Shown here: piece by piece, positions 7,714-16,423 of the stretch
Layout: the number at the start of each line of letters is the position of its first letter
Numbering within the stretch: the first letter of the stretch is position 1
NCBI GenBank assembly: GCA_902510995.1
Contig: CABXDL010000008.1
Location: 1-45,814 of the forward strand
DNA length: 45,814 nucleotides
Reading direction: 5' to 3'
From: an uncultured Candidatus Actinomarina sp.
GTDB taxonomy: Bacteria > Actinomycetota > Acidimicrobiia > Actinomarinales > Actinomarinaceae
Notes under the pieces: model-generated
Databases searched by the model: none
The model's input: only the letters and a program-made list of their open reading frames with translations
What the model was told of the DNA's origin: nothing
Program-made: the position numbers and the translations under genes

Positions 7714-8826
7714 CTAGCTACTTGACCAGCTAATTTGACCTGCTTCTAAAGGTAGTATATGTACCCACTGATTACTTGGTGGTACATAAATAGTATTCTG
7801 CTCTTCATCATAAAATTCAAATGGTTCATTAATATCATTTCTTCTCCACGTTCCTTGAATGTAATTACCATTATTAAATAAATAAACAGGACCAACACCA
7901 ACAGTTAAAACACTTGGTAATGTTGTTGCTTCGTCGATATAAATTGCACCTTGTATTACAGCTATTGTTTCAGTTTGTAATATTTGTATATCTTCATTTC
8001 TATCTATTACATTGTGAGCAACGGCTTCATTAGATGGTGAGTATCCGTCTATAATAAATCTAGAATACTCAGTACCATCAAGCTTCCATATGATTGTTGT
8101 AAAATCACTATATGTAATTGTTACTCTGTTAGCACCTTGATTCCAGTTAGCTTGATTGGTTCCAAATGCATATATTGGTCCCGGAGGAGGATTAAAAGGA
8201 TAACCTTTTTCATCTACTAAGTTTCTAACTAATTCTGTATCTCCATATAAATTGTGTGGAGCATTTCTAGAAGTTATACGAAACATAGCTGGTGCTTGTT
8301 GTTCTTCTAAAACAGCAACACCTAATTCTCTAATCTGGGGTATTAATCCTGGAGTAGCTCCTGACACTACTAGGATTCCTCCATATGGTCTTACTAAAGT
8401 TGGATCAGTCGGCCTAGCTGATCTGATTGGTCCAAGATAGTCACTTGTTTTATCATAAAAAAAAGCAAGAAATCTTGTCATTCCGCCTTCTACTAATATT
8501 TCAAATACTAAATCAGAATCTTCTAAACCCGACTGTGGTCTTGCGTTTAGATTATTGTCAATTTTAAAAGCTAAAATTCTTCTTGGCCTTTTTAACCATA
8601 ATTCAGGAGGTAACTCTAATCCTGTAAATGGTGACATTTTTTCTTCATCAAATACATACATATCTGCGAGTGATGTAGTAGAAGAATCATTTACTTCTTT
8701 TTCGATAGATTGAACTGTAGTTGATACTATTTCTATATTATCGGTGTTTAAAAATTCATCACTATTATCTGTTGAAGAACAAGATAAAATAATAAATACA
8801 AGTAAAACAACTCTTAATTTCTTCAT
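7714..8826 (-). CDS. DUF3048 (YerB-like) lipoprotein
   Basis: A 370-residue surface lipoprotein. The signal peptide ends in the lipobox IILSC (Cys16). The rest is a DUF3048 domain with NARPQSGLEDSDLVFEIL, VEGGMTRFLAFF, GPIRSARPTDPT and ITSRNAPHNLYGDTELV, closely matching the C-terminal domain of the downstream 708-residue paralogue. It lacks the peptidoglycan-binding repeats and the basic N-terminus of that protein. The two genes are 43 bases apart on the same strand and probably co-transcribed. The family is known as YerB in Bacillus; its biochemical role is not settled, so only a cell-envelope location can be given. Confidence 0.9.
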   Translation of the reverse strand: MKKLRVVLLVFIILSCSSTDNSDEFLNTDNIEIVSTTVQSIEKEVNDSSTTSLADMYVFDEEKMSPFTGLELPPELWLKRPRRILAFKIDNNLNARPQSGLEDSDLVFEILVEGGMTRFLAFFYDKTSDYLGPIRSARPTDPTLVRPYGGILVVSGATPGLIPQIRELGVAVLEEQQAPAMFRITSRNAPHNLYGDTELVRNLVDEKGYPFNPPPGPIYAFGTNQANWNQGANRVTITYSDFTTIIWKLDGTEYSRFIIDGYSPSNEAVAHNVIDRNEDIQILQTETIAVIQGAIYIDEATTLPSVLTVGVGPVYLFNNGNYIQGTWRRNDINEPFEFYDEEQNTIYVPPSNQWVHILPLEAGQISWSSS

Positions 8827-8870
8827 ATTTTTATAATAGCGTCTTAATACCTATTTAAATATTATATTTT

Positions 8871-10520
8871 TTATAGAATCGCAGAAAAACCTAATTTAAT
8901 AAAGTTTATTATGGTTTTATCTATTTGAAAATAAGTTAAATTTTTGAAGACTTTTTTTCCTTTTTTATTAGTAACAAACCATAAAGGGTCAATAACATTT
9001 GACATTCTAAATTTAGAATAAACAATACCATTTTCAACAGATTCAAAAAACAATGAGTTATGAACAAAATCTTGGCCACTTTGTATATCGTTATCTTTAT
9101 TCCCAGGAAACCCACCCCATGGCAATGTAGGAATGATAAAACCTATCGCAGACCATTCATTTATAGCTACTGTTCCGTATTTTAATTGATTAATGTAGAG
9201 GTCTGTAATATGTTTATTTTTCTTATTTTTGTACTTTTTGAATAAAACAGTAGCACCTAAGTTCCCCCATAACGTATTGTTACAATAATCGATTACATTT
9301 TGTGCGTACTCTAAATCACTGGTAAAAGGGATTTGCTTAAAATATATAGAGGTACCCCAAACTTCACTCGTTTCAAATTTACTATAGGCTTTAATCTCTC
9401 TTGATAAGTGTGGAGTTGCACATGTAATATCATTTAATCTTTCATAACTGGTGTCTTTTTCAAGAGTATTTAGTTTTTCAATACTATTTGGGTAATAAGA
9501 ATATCTATCATCAATATTTTTCATGTAATCTTTTATATATTTCATTAATTTATCTGTATGTTTCCATCCTTCTGGTAAAACTACGATTTGAGCTGAAATA
9601 CAATTAAAACCACCGTTGTTTAATTTTGCAGTAACTATTTTTCTAGCTTGGTGTTTAATCTCTGAATTTGACCAATTTCCTGGTTGAATAATTATTGGTG
9701 TGACGTTTCCCAACTCACTTGAAAATGATTTATTATTTTTTTTACTTAATGTTTTTAGTTTTTTATCATTTTCATTTAATTTTTTACCATAAACAATATT
9801 TTCATAAGTTTCATCAGAACCAGTTAAATGTATATGGTCAATACCTTTATGATCAACCATGTATTTTGATTCATCAGTAGAACCTTTTGTAACAATCATG
9901 TATCCAAGTGAAATAAAATTTTCAAAAACTTTTTCATAAACTGGTAGGAGATATTCGTTTACAGGATTTAACTTTAAATAAATAACTGATCTTTTAGTAA
10001 CTAGATGAAAAATAGTGTCAAGCAGCGGTATACATGAAACATTTCCAGCACCTAAAACTAAAGTTATTGAAGGTTTATGAGGATATCTCATGGCAAATCC
10101 TCTATAATTTTCAATTTCATTAAAGTTAACATTTTTGTTAAATTTTACTTCTGCAGAAATGAATGGGAAAAATATTTTTTCTAAATTATTATTAGGAAAT
10201 ACTTTATAAGTATTACTTACATCATTAAATAGTTTTTTATTCAATGGTTTTCTTACATCTTTCAAAGTATCGATATAATATTGTAAAGCGAAAACTGAAG
10301 CAAAAGGCCCACCTAACCACTCTTCTCCTTCAGCTATAGTATTTGTAACTCCTTTGTTTTTAGCTGCTACTGTCGCCCAGTAATATGCAATACTTTTAAT
10401 ATTTTGAATGCATTCTTCGAACATTGTTATTAATTTTAAATTATCAATCTCTGCAAACTCTTTTGCATTAACTCTCAATGAATTAATACTTCTGTCAATT
10501 TCTAATTTAGTTAAAGCCAT
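8871..10520 (-). CDS. Aldehyde dehydrogenase superfamily protein
   Basis: A 549-residue protein with the ALDH fold: a nucleotide-binding strand ITLVLGAGNVSCIPLLD, the GSDETYENIVYG segment, the SSELGNVTPIII stretch with the general-base glutamate region, and NNGGFNCISAQIVVL with the probable catalytic cysteine. It is longer than classical ALDHs (about 480-500), and the core motifs are atypical, so it belongs to a divergent branch and could also be an acyl-CoA reductase-like enzyme. It starts 9 bases after the stop of gcvPB and probably belongs to the glycine-cleavage operon, but a link to glycine metabolism is not known to me. Substrate unknown. Confidence 0.8.
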   Translation of the reverse strand: MALTKLEIDRSINSLRVNAKEFAEIDNLKLITMFEECIQNIKSIAYYWATVAAKNKGVTNTIAEGEEWLGGPFASVFALQYYIDTLKDVRKPLNKKLFNDVSNTYKVFPNNNLEKIFFPFISAEVKFNKNVNFNEIENYRGFAMRYPHKPSITLVLGAGNVSCIPLLDTIFHLVTKRSVIYLKLNPVNEYLLPVYEKVFENFISLGYMIVTKGSTDESKYMVDHKGIDHIHLTGSDETYENIVYGKKLNENDKKLKTLSKKNNKSFSSELGNVTPIIIQPGNWSNSEIKHQARKIVTAKLNNGGFNCISAQIVVLPEGWKHTDKLMKYIKDYMKNIDDRYSYYPNSIEKLNTLEKDTSYERLNDITCATPHLSREIKAYSKFETSEVWGTSIYFKQIPFTSDLEYAQNVIDYCNNTLWGNLGATVLFKKYKNKKNKHITDLYINQLKYGTVAINEWSAIGFIIPTLPWGGFPGNKDNDIQSGQDFVHNSLFFESVENGIVYSKFRMSNVIDPLWFVTNKKGKKVFKNLTYFQIDKTIINFIKLGFSAIL

Positions 10521-10529
10521 ATCTATATC

Positions 10530-12035
10530 TTATTCAGTAATTTCAAGAAGTTCAAAATCTCCCCAGTTAACAGTAAGGTGTTTTGCAGGAATTAATTCAT
10601 TTGGTCGCCCAACAGGTAGTTTTTTAGGGTATTGAGTTAATTTATCATTGTTAATTTTTAAATCGTCAATAATATCATTTAAAGTGTGTGCTAATTCATC
10701 TAATGTTTCTACTGTTTGAGTTTCTGTTGGTTCAAACATCAATGCTTCTTCTATTATTAACGGAAAATAAATTGTTGGAGAATGAAATCCCTTATCTAAT
10801 AAGGCCTTACCTATATCGTAAGCTTTAATTTTATGAGATTTTTTTAGTTCTTTAGAGGTGCTTACAAATTCATGCATACAAGGTTTCGTATAAGCTAATG
10901 GTAAAACTTTAGATATAACTGAAGACAAATATCTTGCATTCAATACAGCAAATGACCCTAGAGTATCTAGACCTTCTTTCCCTAATAATTTCATATAAGC
11001 CAATGCTCGTAAAGCAACTAGAAAGTTGCCATGATATCCATGCATCCTTCCAATTGATTTGTCAGGAAAGTACCATTCATAATCTTTTTTATTTTTCTTA
11101 ACTATAGGCCCAGGTAAATATTCTTTTAAAAATTTTTTAACTGCTACTGGTCCGGATCCTGGTCCACCACCACCATGAGGAGTAGCAAATGTTTTATGTA
11201 AGTTTGAATGTACAATATCGAAACCCATATCGCCTGGTCTGCATATGCCTACTATTGCATTGAGATTTGCACCGTCATAATATAATAAGCCATCAACACT
11301 ATGAATAATGTCAGCTATTTCAATAATATCTTCTTCAAATAATCCTCCAGTATTTGGGTTAGTTAACATTAAACCTGCTGTATCTTCATTTACTAATTTT
11401 TTTAATTCTTGAACATCAATTAAACCTTCTTCATTGGTGGCAACTTCTATAACTTCAAAACCAGCCATTTTTGCTGATGCAGGATTAGTACCATGTGCTG
11501 AATCAGGAACTATTATATTTTTTTTATTATCAAAGTTATTTTCAATTAAATATTTTTTAATAATTAATAGACCTGTTAGTTCACCAGATGCTCCAGCTGG
11601 TGGTTGAAAGCTTGCATAATCCATACCTGTTATTTTTATTAGGTAATCTTCCAAAACATTTAATATTTCTAAGGCTCCTTGCGTCTGTTTTTGCGGAGCT
11701 GCTGGGTGCAGATTGGAAAACCCGTCTAATGAAGCAACCCAATCAGCAAACCTAGGATTGTATTTCATCGTGCAGGAACCTAAAGGATAAAAACCTAAAT
11801 CTACAGCAAAATTACGATGAGCTAGTCTAGAGAAATGCATCACTAAATCATGCTCAGATACCTCAGGTAATGGAGCTTTCTCAATCTTTAAACATTCATG
11901 CTCTATTGTCTCTTCATCAATGTCTAGCTTTGGATAATTGAAAGCTCTTCTACCAGGTTTTGATAATTCTTTAATTGTTGGCTCAGGTAAACCACCTACT
12001 AAAGGTAGTGAACTTGCGTTTCCACCACTAATCAT
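10530..12035 (-). CDS. gcvPB: Glycine dehydrogenase (decarboxylating) subunit 2
   Basis: PLP-bearing half of the split P-protein, which decarboxylates glycine and passes the aminomethyl group to lipoyl-GcvH. The PLP lysine lies in DIVHSNLHKTFATPHGGGGPG, followed by the glycine-rich loop. Other conserved stretches are YPLGSCTMKYNPR, FQPPAGASGELTGLL, PDSAHGTNPASAKMAGFE and LTNPNTGGLFEEDI. At 501 residues it is the usual length for GcvPB. Its start overlaps gcvPA by 8 bases, so the two subunits are probably translationally coupled and made in equal amounts. Identity is secure. Confidence 0.97.
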   Translation of the reverse strand: MISGGNASSLPLVGGLPEPTIKELSKPGRRAFNYPKLDIDEETIEHECLKIEKAPLPEVSEHDLVMHFSRLAHRNFAVDLGFYPLGSCTMKYNPRFADWVASLDGFSNLHPAAPQKQTQGALEILNVLEDYLIKITGMDYASFQPPAGASGELTGLLIIKKYLIENNFDNKKNIIVPDSAHGTNPASAKMAGFEVIEVATNEEGLIDVQELKKLVNEDTAGLMLTNPNTGGLFEEDIIEIADIIHSVDGLLYYDGANLNAIVGICRPGDMGFDIVHSNLHKTFATPHGGGGPGSGPVAVKKFLKEYLPGPIVKKNKKDYEWYFPDKSIGRMHGYHGNFLVALRALAYMKLLGKEGLDTLGSFAVLNARYLSSVISKVLPLAYTKPCMHEFVSTSKELKKSHKIKAYDIGKALLDKGFHSPTIYFPLIIEEALMFEPTETQTVETLDELAHTLNDIIDDLKINNDKLTQYPKKLPVGRPNELIPAKHLTVNWGDFELLEITE

Positions 12036-13335
12036 TATTTACCTCTATATAATTGTCGACATATTTATCTATTTCTTTTTTTGTACGTTTCTCAGTAACA
12101 GCAATTAATAAATGATTGTCATCATATTTTATTCCAGCAAGAATGCCTTTGTCAGCCATTAAATCAATAATAATTTCAGGATCTTTCGTTGTTTCTATTA
12201 CGAATTCACGTATTGATGAATCTTTGTTAATAACATTAACCTTTTTATCTATAAGCAATTTTTTCATATAATTTGCCTTTTGCATTGCATGATAACCCAT
12301 TGAATATATGCCTTCGGGTCCCAACCAACATAAATGTATTGCAGACCCAATTGCATTTAATGTCTGATTCGTACAAATATTTGATGATGCTTTTTCTCTT
12401 CTTATATCCTGTTCCCTTGCTCTTAGTGTCATAACATAAGTTTTAAGATTATTTGAATCTCTAGTTTCACCAATTATTCTTCCAGGAACTAACCTTGCAA
12501 ATTCTTTTTTAGTAGCGAACCAACCTACAGTTGGCCCACCGTATGATAACGGTGTTCCTATAGACTGACCTTCAGCTACTACAATATCAAATCCCATATT
12601 TCCAGGAGTTTTTAATATTCCTAAAAGAGTTGGATCCACGTAACAGATAGAAACAACTCCTTTATCCTTAGCTCTCTTAACTAAATCAGTTAAATCTTGT
12701 GCTGATCCGTTGTAATGTGGATAACTAACAACAAACGCTGCATCATCTTCTGTAAATAAATAATCATCTGGGAATCTTTCATCTTTGAGAGTGATATATT
12801 TTATATTAAATTTATCTGAATCAATTAAGGTATCAACTACTTCTTTACTATTAGGATTAAAACTACTAGATATAACTACCCCATCTCGTTTTGTTTTATT
12901 TATAGCAACAGAAATGGCTTCTGCAATTGATGTAGCACCATCGTAAAGCGAAGCATTAGCTAATTCCATTTCAGTTAAATCACACACTAGAGACTGAAAC
13001 TCAAATAAAGCTTGCAATACTCCTTGTGATATTTCAGGTTGATAAGGTGTGTAAGATGTCATAAACTCTGGTCTCATAGTTAAAGTTTTAACAGTATGAG
13101 GTAAGAAAACATCATAATGTCCCCCTCCAGCGAAACATATTAAATCTGTTTTATTTTTCTTGGATATTTTTTCAAAATATTCTATTGCTTCTAATTCAGA
13201 AATTGAATCAGTTACATCTATTCCTTTTTCTAACAAAAGCTGTTTGGGTATATGCGTAAATAGTTCATCTAATGAATTAATTTTTAACTCTTTAAATATT
13301 CTTTTAATGTCAATGTCAGAGTGTGGTACATACAT
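12028..13335 (-). CDS. gcvPA: Glycine dehydrogenase (decarboxylating) subunit 1
   Basis: N-terminal half of the two-gene P-protein, forming an alpha2beta2 complex with GcvPB. Typical stretches are MYVPHSDIDIKRIFKEL at the start, FAGGGHYDVFLPHTV, TSYTPYQPEISQGVLQALFEF, LYDGATSIAEA and GRIIGETRD with the REQDIRREKASSNICTNQ region. The length of 435 residues is normal. The start overlaps the last base of gcvT, and the 3' end overlaps gcvPB, so this is one operon. Split gcvP is common in Gram-positive bacteria and thermophiles, whereas many actinobacteria have a fused form. Confidence 0.97.
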   Translation of the reverse strand: MYVPHSDIDIKRIFKELKINSLDELFTHIPKQLLLEKGIDVTDSISELEAIEYFEKISKKNKTDLICFAGGGHYDVFLPHTVKTLTMRPEFMTSYTPYQPEISQGVLQALFEFQSLVCDLTEMELANASLYDGATSIAEAISVAINKTKRDGVVISSSFNPNSKEVVDTLIDSDKFNIKYITLKDERFPDDYLFTEDDAAFVVSYPHYNGSAQDLTDLVKRAKDKGVVSICYVDPTLLGILKTPGNMGFDIVVAEGQSIGTPLSYGGPTVGWFATKKEFARLVPGRIIGETRDSNNLKTYVMTLRAREQDIRREKASSNICTNQTLNAIGSAIHLCWLGPEGIYSMGYHAMQKANYMKKLLIDKKVNVINKDSSIREFVIETTKDPEIIIDLMADKGILAGIKYDDNHLLIAVTEKRTKKEIDKYVDNYIEVNND

Positions 13336-14357
13336 TAGCTTAAAAACCTTTTATTTATTATTTGTCCTTCTAATAAGTTACCACGTATATCAAACTCTAA
13401 TAAATCACTTTCAGGAAGACTGTCTAATAATACGAAACCAATGGATTTTTCTAAAATTGGTGAGTAATTGCCAGAAGTCACAACCCCGGAAACATTATTA
13501 CTCTTTACCTCTGTACCCGTTCTAGGTATTCTTTTTGATTCGAGTATAAATTTTTTTAAATATTTATGTTCTCCGGTTTTGATATGCTCATCAATTTTAT
13601 TTTTACCTAAATAGTTATCATTATTATTAATTACCCATTTCAAATTAGCTTCAACAGGAGATATTTTTTCAGTAAGCTCAAAACCATATAGTGGTAAAGA
13701 AGCTTCCAATCTAAGAGTATCTCTTGAACCTAAACCACATGGTTTTATATTGTTTTCTATTAAAAATTTTAAAACTTGATCTGTATGTATGTTTTCATAC
13801 ATTATTTCAAGACCGTCTTCTCCTGTGTAACCTGTCCTTGCATATGTAAAAGTTTTATTATTTTTTGTAGAAAATTTATCAGGTATTTCTAATAAAGTTT
13901 TTAATAATTCAATAGATTGAGGTCCTTGTATAGCTATCAATGAAGTTTCAAATGTAATATCTTTATATGAAATTTCATTATTAGTTAAATGCGTAGTGAT
14001 TTTATCTCTATTTATTGCATTACATATTAATATTATGTGCGTTTCAAATTTCCAAAATATAACGTCATCCAATGCATTTCCTTCTTCGTTAGTAAATATT
14101 GAATACATTGCTTTAGTGTTCTTTAATTTTATTAAGTCAGAGCATATTAATTTATTAACATTTTCTATTTCATTATTTTCTATATATATTCTGCCCATAT
14201 GTGAGACATCAAAAAAACCTGATTCAGTTCTTACACAATTGTGTTCTTTAATTGTTCCTTCATAAGAAAAAGGCATAAGCCAACCTGCAAATTCTATCAT
14301 TTTTGCTTTTTGTTCTTGATGGAATTTATATAGGGATGTGGTTAGCAAATCATTCAT
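13335..14357 (-). CDS. gcvT: Aminomethyltransferase of the glycine cleavage system
   Basis: T-protein that releases ammonia from the lipoyl-bound aminomethyl group and forms 5,10-methylene-tetrahydrofolate. Diagnostic stretches are MIEFAGWLMPFSYEGTIKEH, SGFFDVSHMGRI (with the folate-proximal aspartate), the TYARTGYTGEDGLEIM motif, PCGLGSRDTLRLEASLPLYG and the C-terminal GVVTSGNYSPILEKSIGFV. The length of 340 residues is slightly under the usual 360-370. It shares one base with each neighbour (gcvH stop/start and gcvPA start). Assignment is secure. Confidence 0.97.
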   Translation of the reverse strand: MNDLLTTSLYKFHQEQKAKMIEFAGWLMPFSYEGTIKEHNCVRTESGFFDVSHMGRIYIENNEIENVNKLICSDLIKLKNTKAMYSIFTNEEGNALDDVIFWKFETHIILICNAINRDKITTHLTNNEISYKDITFETSLIAIQGPQSIELLKTLLEIPDKFSTKNNKTFTYARTGYTGEDGLEIMYENIHTDQVLKFLIENNIKPCGLGSRDTLRLEASLPLYGFELTEKISPVEANLKWVINNNDNYLGKNKIDEHIKTGEHKYLKKFILESKRIPRTGTEVKSNNVSGVVTSGNYSPILEKSIGFVLLDSLPESDLLEFDIRGNLLEGQIINKRFLS

Positions 14358-14719
14358 TAAGATATGAAAGATTCATATTCTTGATAACTCATTCCAGTAT
14401 CATCTAATTTTTTTATATCAGCTTTAACAAGCCAGCCCGTACCACAAGGATCTGTATTAATAACTTCTGGTTGACTATCTAAATCTGAATTTATTTCAGT
14501 TATTACACAATCCATAGGTGCATATGCTTCTGCGATAGTTTTTGTTGCCTCAATTTCTATCATTGAATCACCTTTGTTAAATTCTTGACCTACATTAGGT
14601 AATGTAACAAATACAATATCTCCAAGTTCACCTTGTGCGAAATCTGATATACCAACAGTAATATTGTTATCATTAATTGAATACCATTCATGAGTTTCTA
14701 AATATTTTTTATCTGTCAA
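14357..14719 (-). CDS. gcvH: Glycine cleavage system H protein
   Basis: Lipoyl carrier that shuttles the aminomethyl arm between the P, T and L proteins. The lipoyl lysine is the K of IEIEATKTIAEAYAP (about residue 63), inside the usual 120-residue fold that opens with YLETHEWYS and closes near GTGWLVKADI. Start choice: no ATG is available, and a TTG at 14719 is preceded by a good ribosome-binding site, AGGAGAG, a few bases upstream. It is the first gene of the gcvH-gcvT-gcvPA-gcvPB operon. The 74-base upstream gap holds no glycine-riboswitch-like structure that I can see. Confidence 0.96.
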   Translation of the reverse strand: MTDKKYLETHEWYSINDNNITVGISDFAQGELGDIVFVTLPNVGQEFNKGDSMIEIEATKTIAEAYAPMDCVITEINSDLDSQPEVINTDPCGTGWLVKADIKKLDDTGMSYQEYESFIS

Positions 14720-14793
14720 TGCTCTCCTATTTATTATTTACAAATGGAATTATATCATTTTTTATTTAAATTTAATAAAGCACTTAGCAGTTT

Positions 14794-16062
14794 TTATATA
14801 TCTAATTCGTTATTTTTAGATATTTCACCAAACCAAATAGCTGACTTATGTGGTTTTCTCTCAAATGTTTCTTTATCAACCTCAACAAGTCCAAAATTCA
14901 TTTGATAACCAAGATCCCATTCGAAATTATCTAACAATGACCAATACAAATAACCAACAACATTCTTATTTGTATCTAAATAATTGTGAATATCATTAAG
15001 TACTGTAGAAACAAACTCAATTCGTTCCTCGTCATTATCAGTTGCAATTCCATTTTCAGTTATAAAAATATCTCTTCCATCAAAAAACTTGGTCAAACGT
15101 TCTATATTGTAAAGGACTGCTTCTGGTCTATATTCATAGCCCATTTTGGTTGTGCGAGTATCAGTATCAATTCTTCCATTTCGTCCAGCAAATATTTGTA
15201 AAATTCTTGGTAGTATAAATCTTCTTATAATTGGGATATCTAATAAAAAAGGAGTAGCAATTGATAAGAGTATACTTTTAGGAAATCTAACTATGGTATA
15301 AGTTTGTAATCCAATAAAATCATCATCTTTAGAGGCTTCAAGGAATTTATCTTCTAAATTATATTTAAGATATTGTTTAATTCTTTTATTATCATCGTCT
15401 TCCCATTCTTGTAAAGCATGAGTCATGCCTACTTTTGCATTAGGATTGTATTTCTTGATAGTTTTTCTTGCTTTTTTATGAGCTTCTATAACATTGTTTG
15501 ATGCCTTAAAAAATATTTTTTCATCGGCAATACCTGGTGGAAATTTATTAGTTGAAAAATAACCAAAAAATGTAAATATTCCAGGTTCATTAATTGTATT
15601 AAAGTATTGAACTTCTTTAGGAAGACTTGTCATAATTTTTTCTACATAATTATTAAAATAACCTATAACATTATTATTTGCCCATGATCCTTCATAAGAA
15701 ACCCATTGAGGTGTAGTGAAATGATGGAATGTAATAATAGGTAATATATTTTCTGATAAAAGTTTTTTTGTTTTATCAATATAATGTTTTATTTCTTTTT
15801 CGTCAAAGTTGTTCTTTGAGGGCTCTACCCTACTCCATTCAATTGAAAATCTAAAAGCCTTTATTCCTAATGTTTTAAGTAAATTTATGTCTGTGTCAAT
15901 TAACTCATAATGTTTACAGGCTTCACCACATTGTTCTTCACATTTTGAATTTTTATTATTCTCCCATGCAGTCCAGTCATTATTATAAATACCACCTTCC
16001 ACCTGATATGAAGCAACAGCTGTACCAAAAATAAAATTATTTGGAAATTTTTTATTAACCAT
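14794..16062 (-). CDS. Glycoside hydrolase family 1 (beta-glucosidase-like)
   Basis: GH1 TIM-barrel enzyme that cleaves beta-linked glucosides or related glycosides, with no signal peptide, so it acts in the cytoplasm. Signatures are FGTAVASYQVEGG near the N-terminus, the acid/base glutamate in FNTINEPG (about residue 158), the nucleophile glutamate in IFITENGIA (about 338), and the C-terminal YWSLLDNFEWDLGY. At 422 residues it is a little shorter than the family norm of 440-470. It overlaps the DoxX-like gene upstream by 8 bases, in an operon headed by glpK. Family secure; sugar specificity not readable. Confidence 0.94.
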   Translation of the reverse strand: MVNKKFPNNFIFGTAVASYQVEGGIYNNDWTAWENNKNSKCEEQCGEACKHYELIDTDINLLKTLGIKAFRFSIEWSRVEPSKNNFDEKEIKHYIDKTKKLLSENILPIITFHHFTTPQWVSYEGSWANNNVIGYFNNYVEKIMTSLPKEVQYFNTINEPGIFTFFGYFSTNKFPPGIADEKIFFKASNNVIEAHKKARKTIKKYNPNAKVGMTHALQEWEDDDNKRIKQYLKYNLEDKFLEASKDDDFIGLQTYTIVRFPKSILLSIATPFLLDIPIIRRFILPRILQIFAGRNGRIDTDTRTTKMGYEYRPEAVLYNIERLTKFFDGRDIFITENGIATDNDEERIEFVSTVLNDIHNYLDTNKNVVGYLYWSLLDNFEWDLGYQMNFGLVEVDKETFERKPHKSAIWFGEISKNNELDI

Positions 16063-16423
16063 ATTTATAAATGATATAAGTTATATAAATTAATACAATT
16101 TGAAGTATTAATCTTACAGTGTGTTGTGCGTTTGAAAAATAATTTTTACCATAAGGTAAATTATTTATCCATACATGTAAATTTCCCAAATAAAGTATGA
16201 CTATGAAGGCAATCATTACTATTGCAGCAACTGTTCTGTATTTTGTTAATAAAAATAATGGAATTATTAGCTCAAGTACTCCTACTAGCAAATGAGCTGT
16301 ACGTGGGAAAGGTATATAACTTGGAACAATCGAATCATAAAAATAAGGATGCCTGAAGTGATTTAAACCTGCATATATGAAAAACAATATATATATGTAA
16401 GTAGTTAATTTGATTAAATCCAC
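16055..16423 (-). CDS. DoxX-family small membrane protein
   Basis: A 122-residue protein with four predicted transmembrane helices. The pattern FIYAGLNHFRHPYFYDSIVP followed by FPRTAHLLVGVLELIIPLFL is typical of the DoxX/MauE-like group. The GTG at 16423 is the only reasonable start and lies 10 bases inside glpK. The 3' end overlaps the GH1 gene by 8 bases. The family is associated with redox and membrane-stress functions in some bacteria, but its molecular role is unclear, and the link to glycerol or glucoside use here is positional only. Confidence 0.82.
   Translation of the reverse strand: MDLIKLTTYIYILFFIYAGLNHFRHPYFYDSIVPSYIPFPRTAHLLVGVLELIIPLFLLTKYRTVAAIVMIAFIVILYLGNLHVWINNLPYGKNYFSNAQHTVRLILQIVLIYITYIIYKYG

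Noticed and set aside
14720-14793. Glycine riboswitch before gcvH.
   Set aside because: The 74-base gap is AT-rich, lacks paired stems, and is too short for one typical glycine aptamer.
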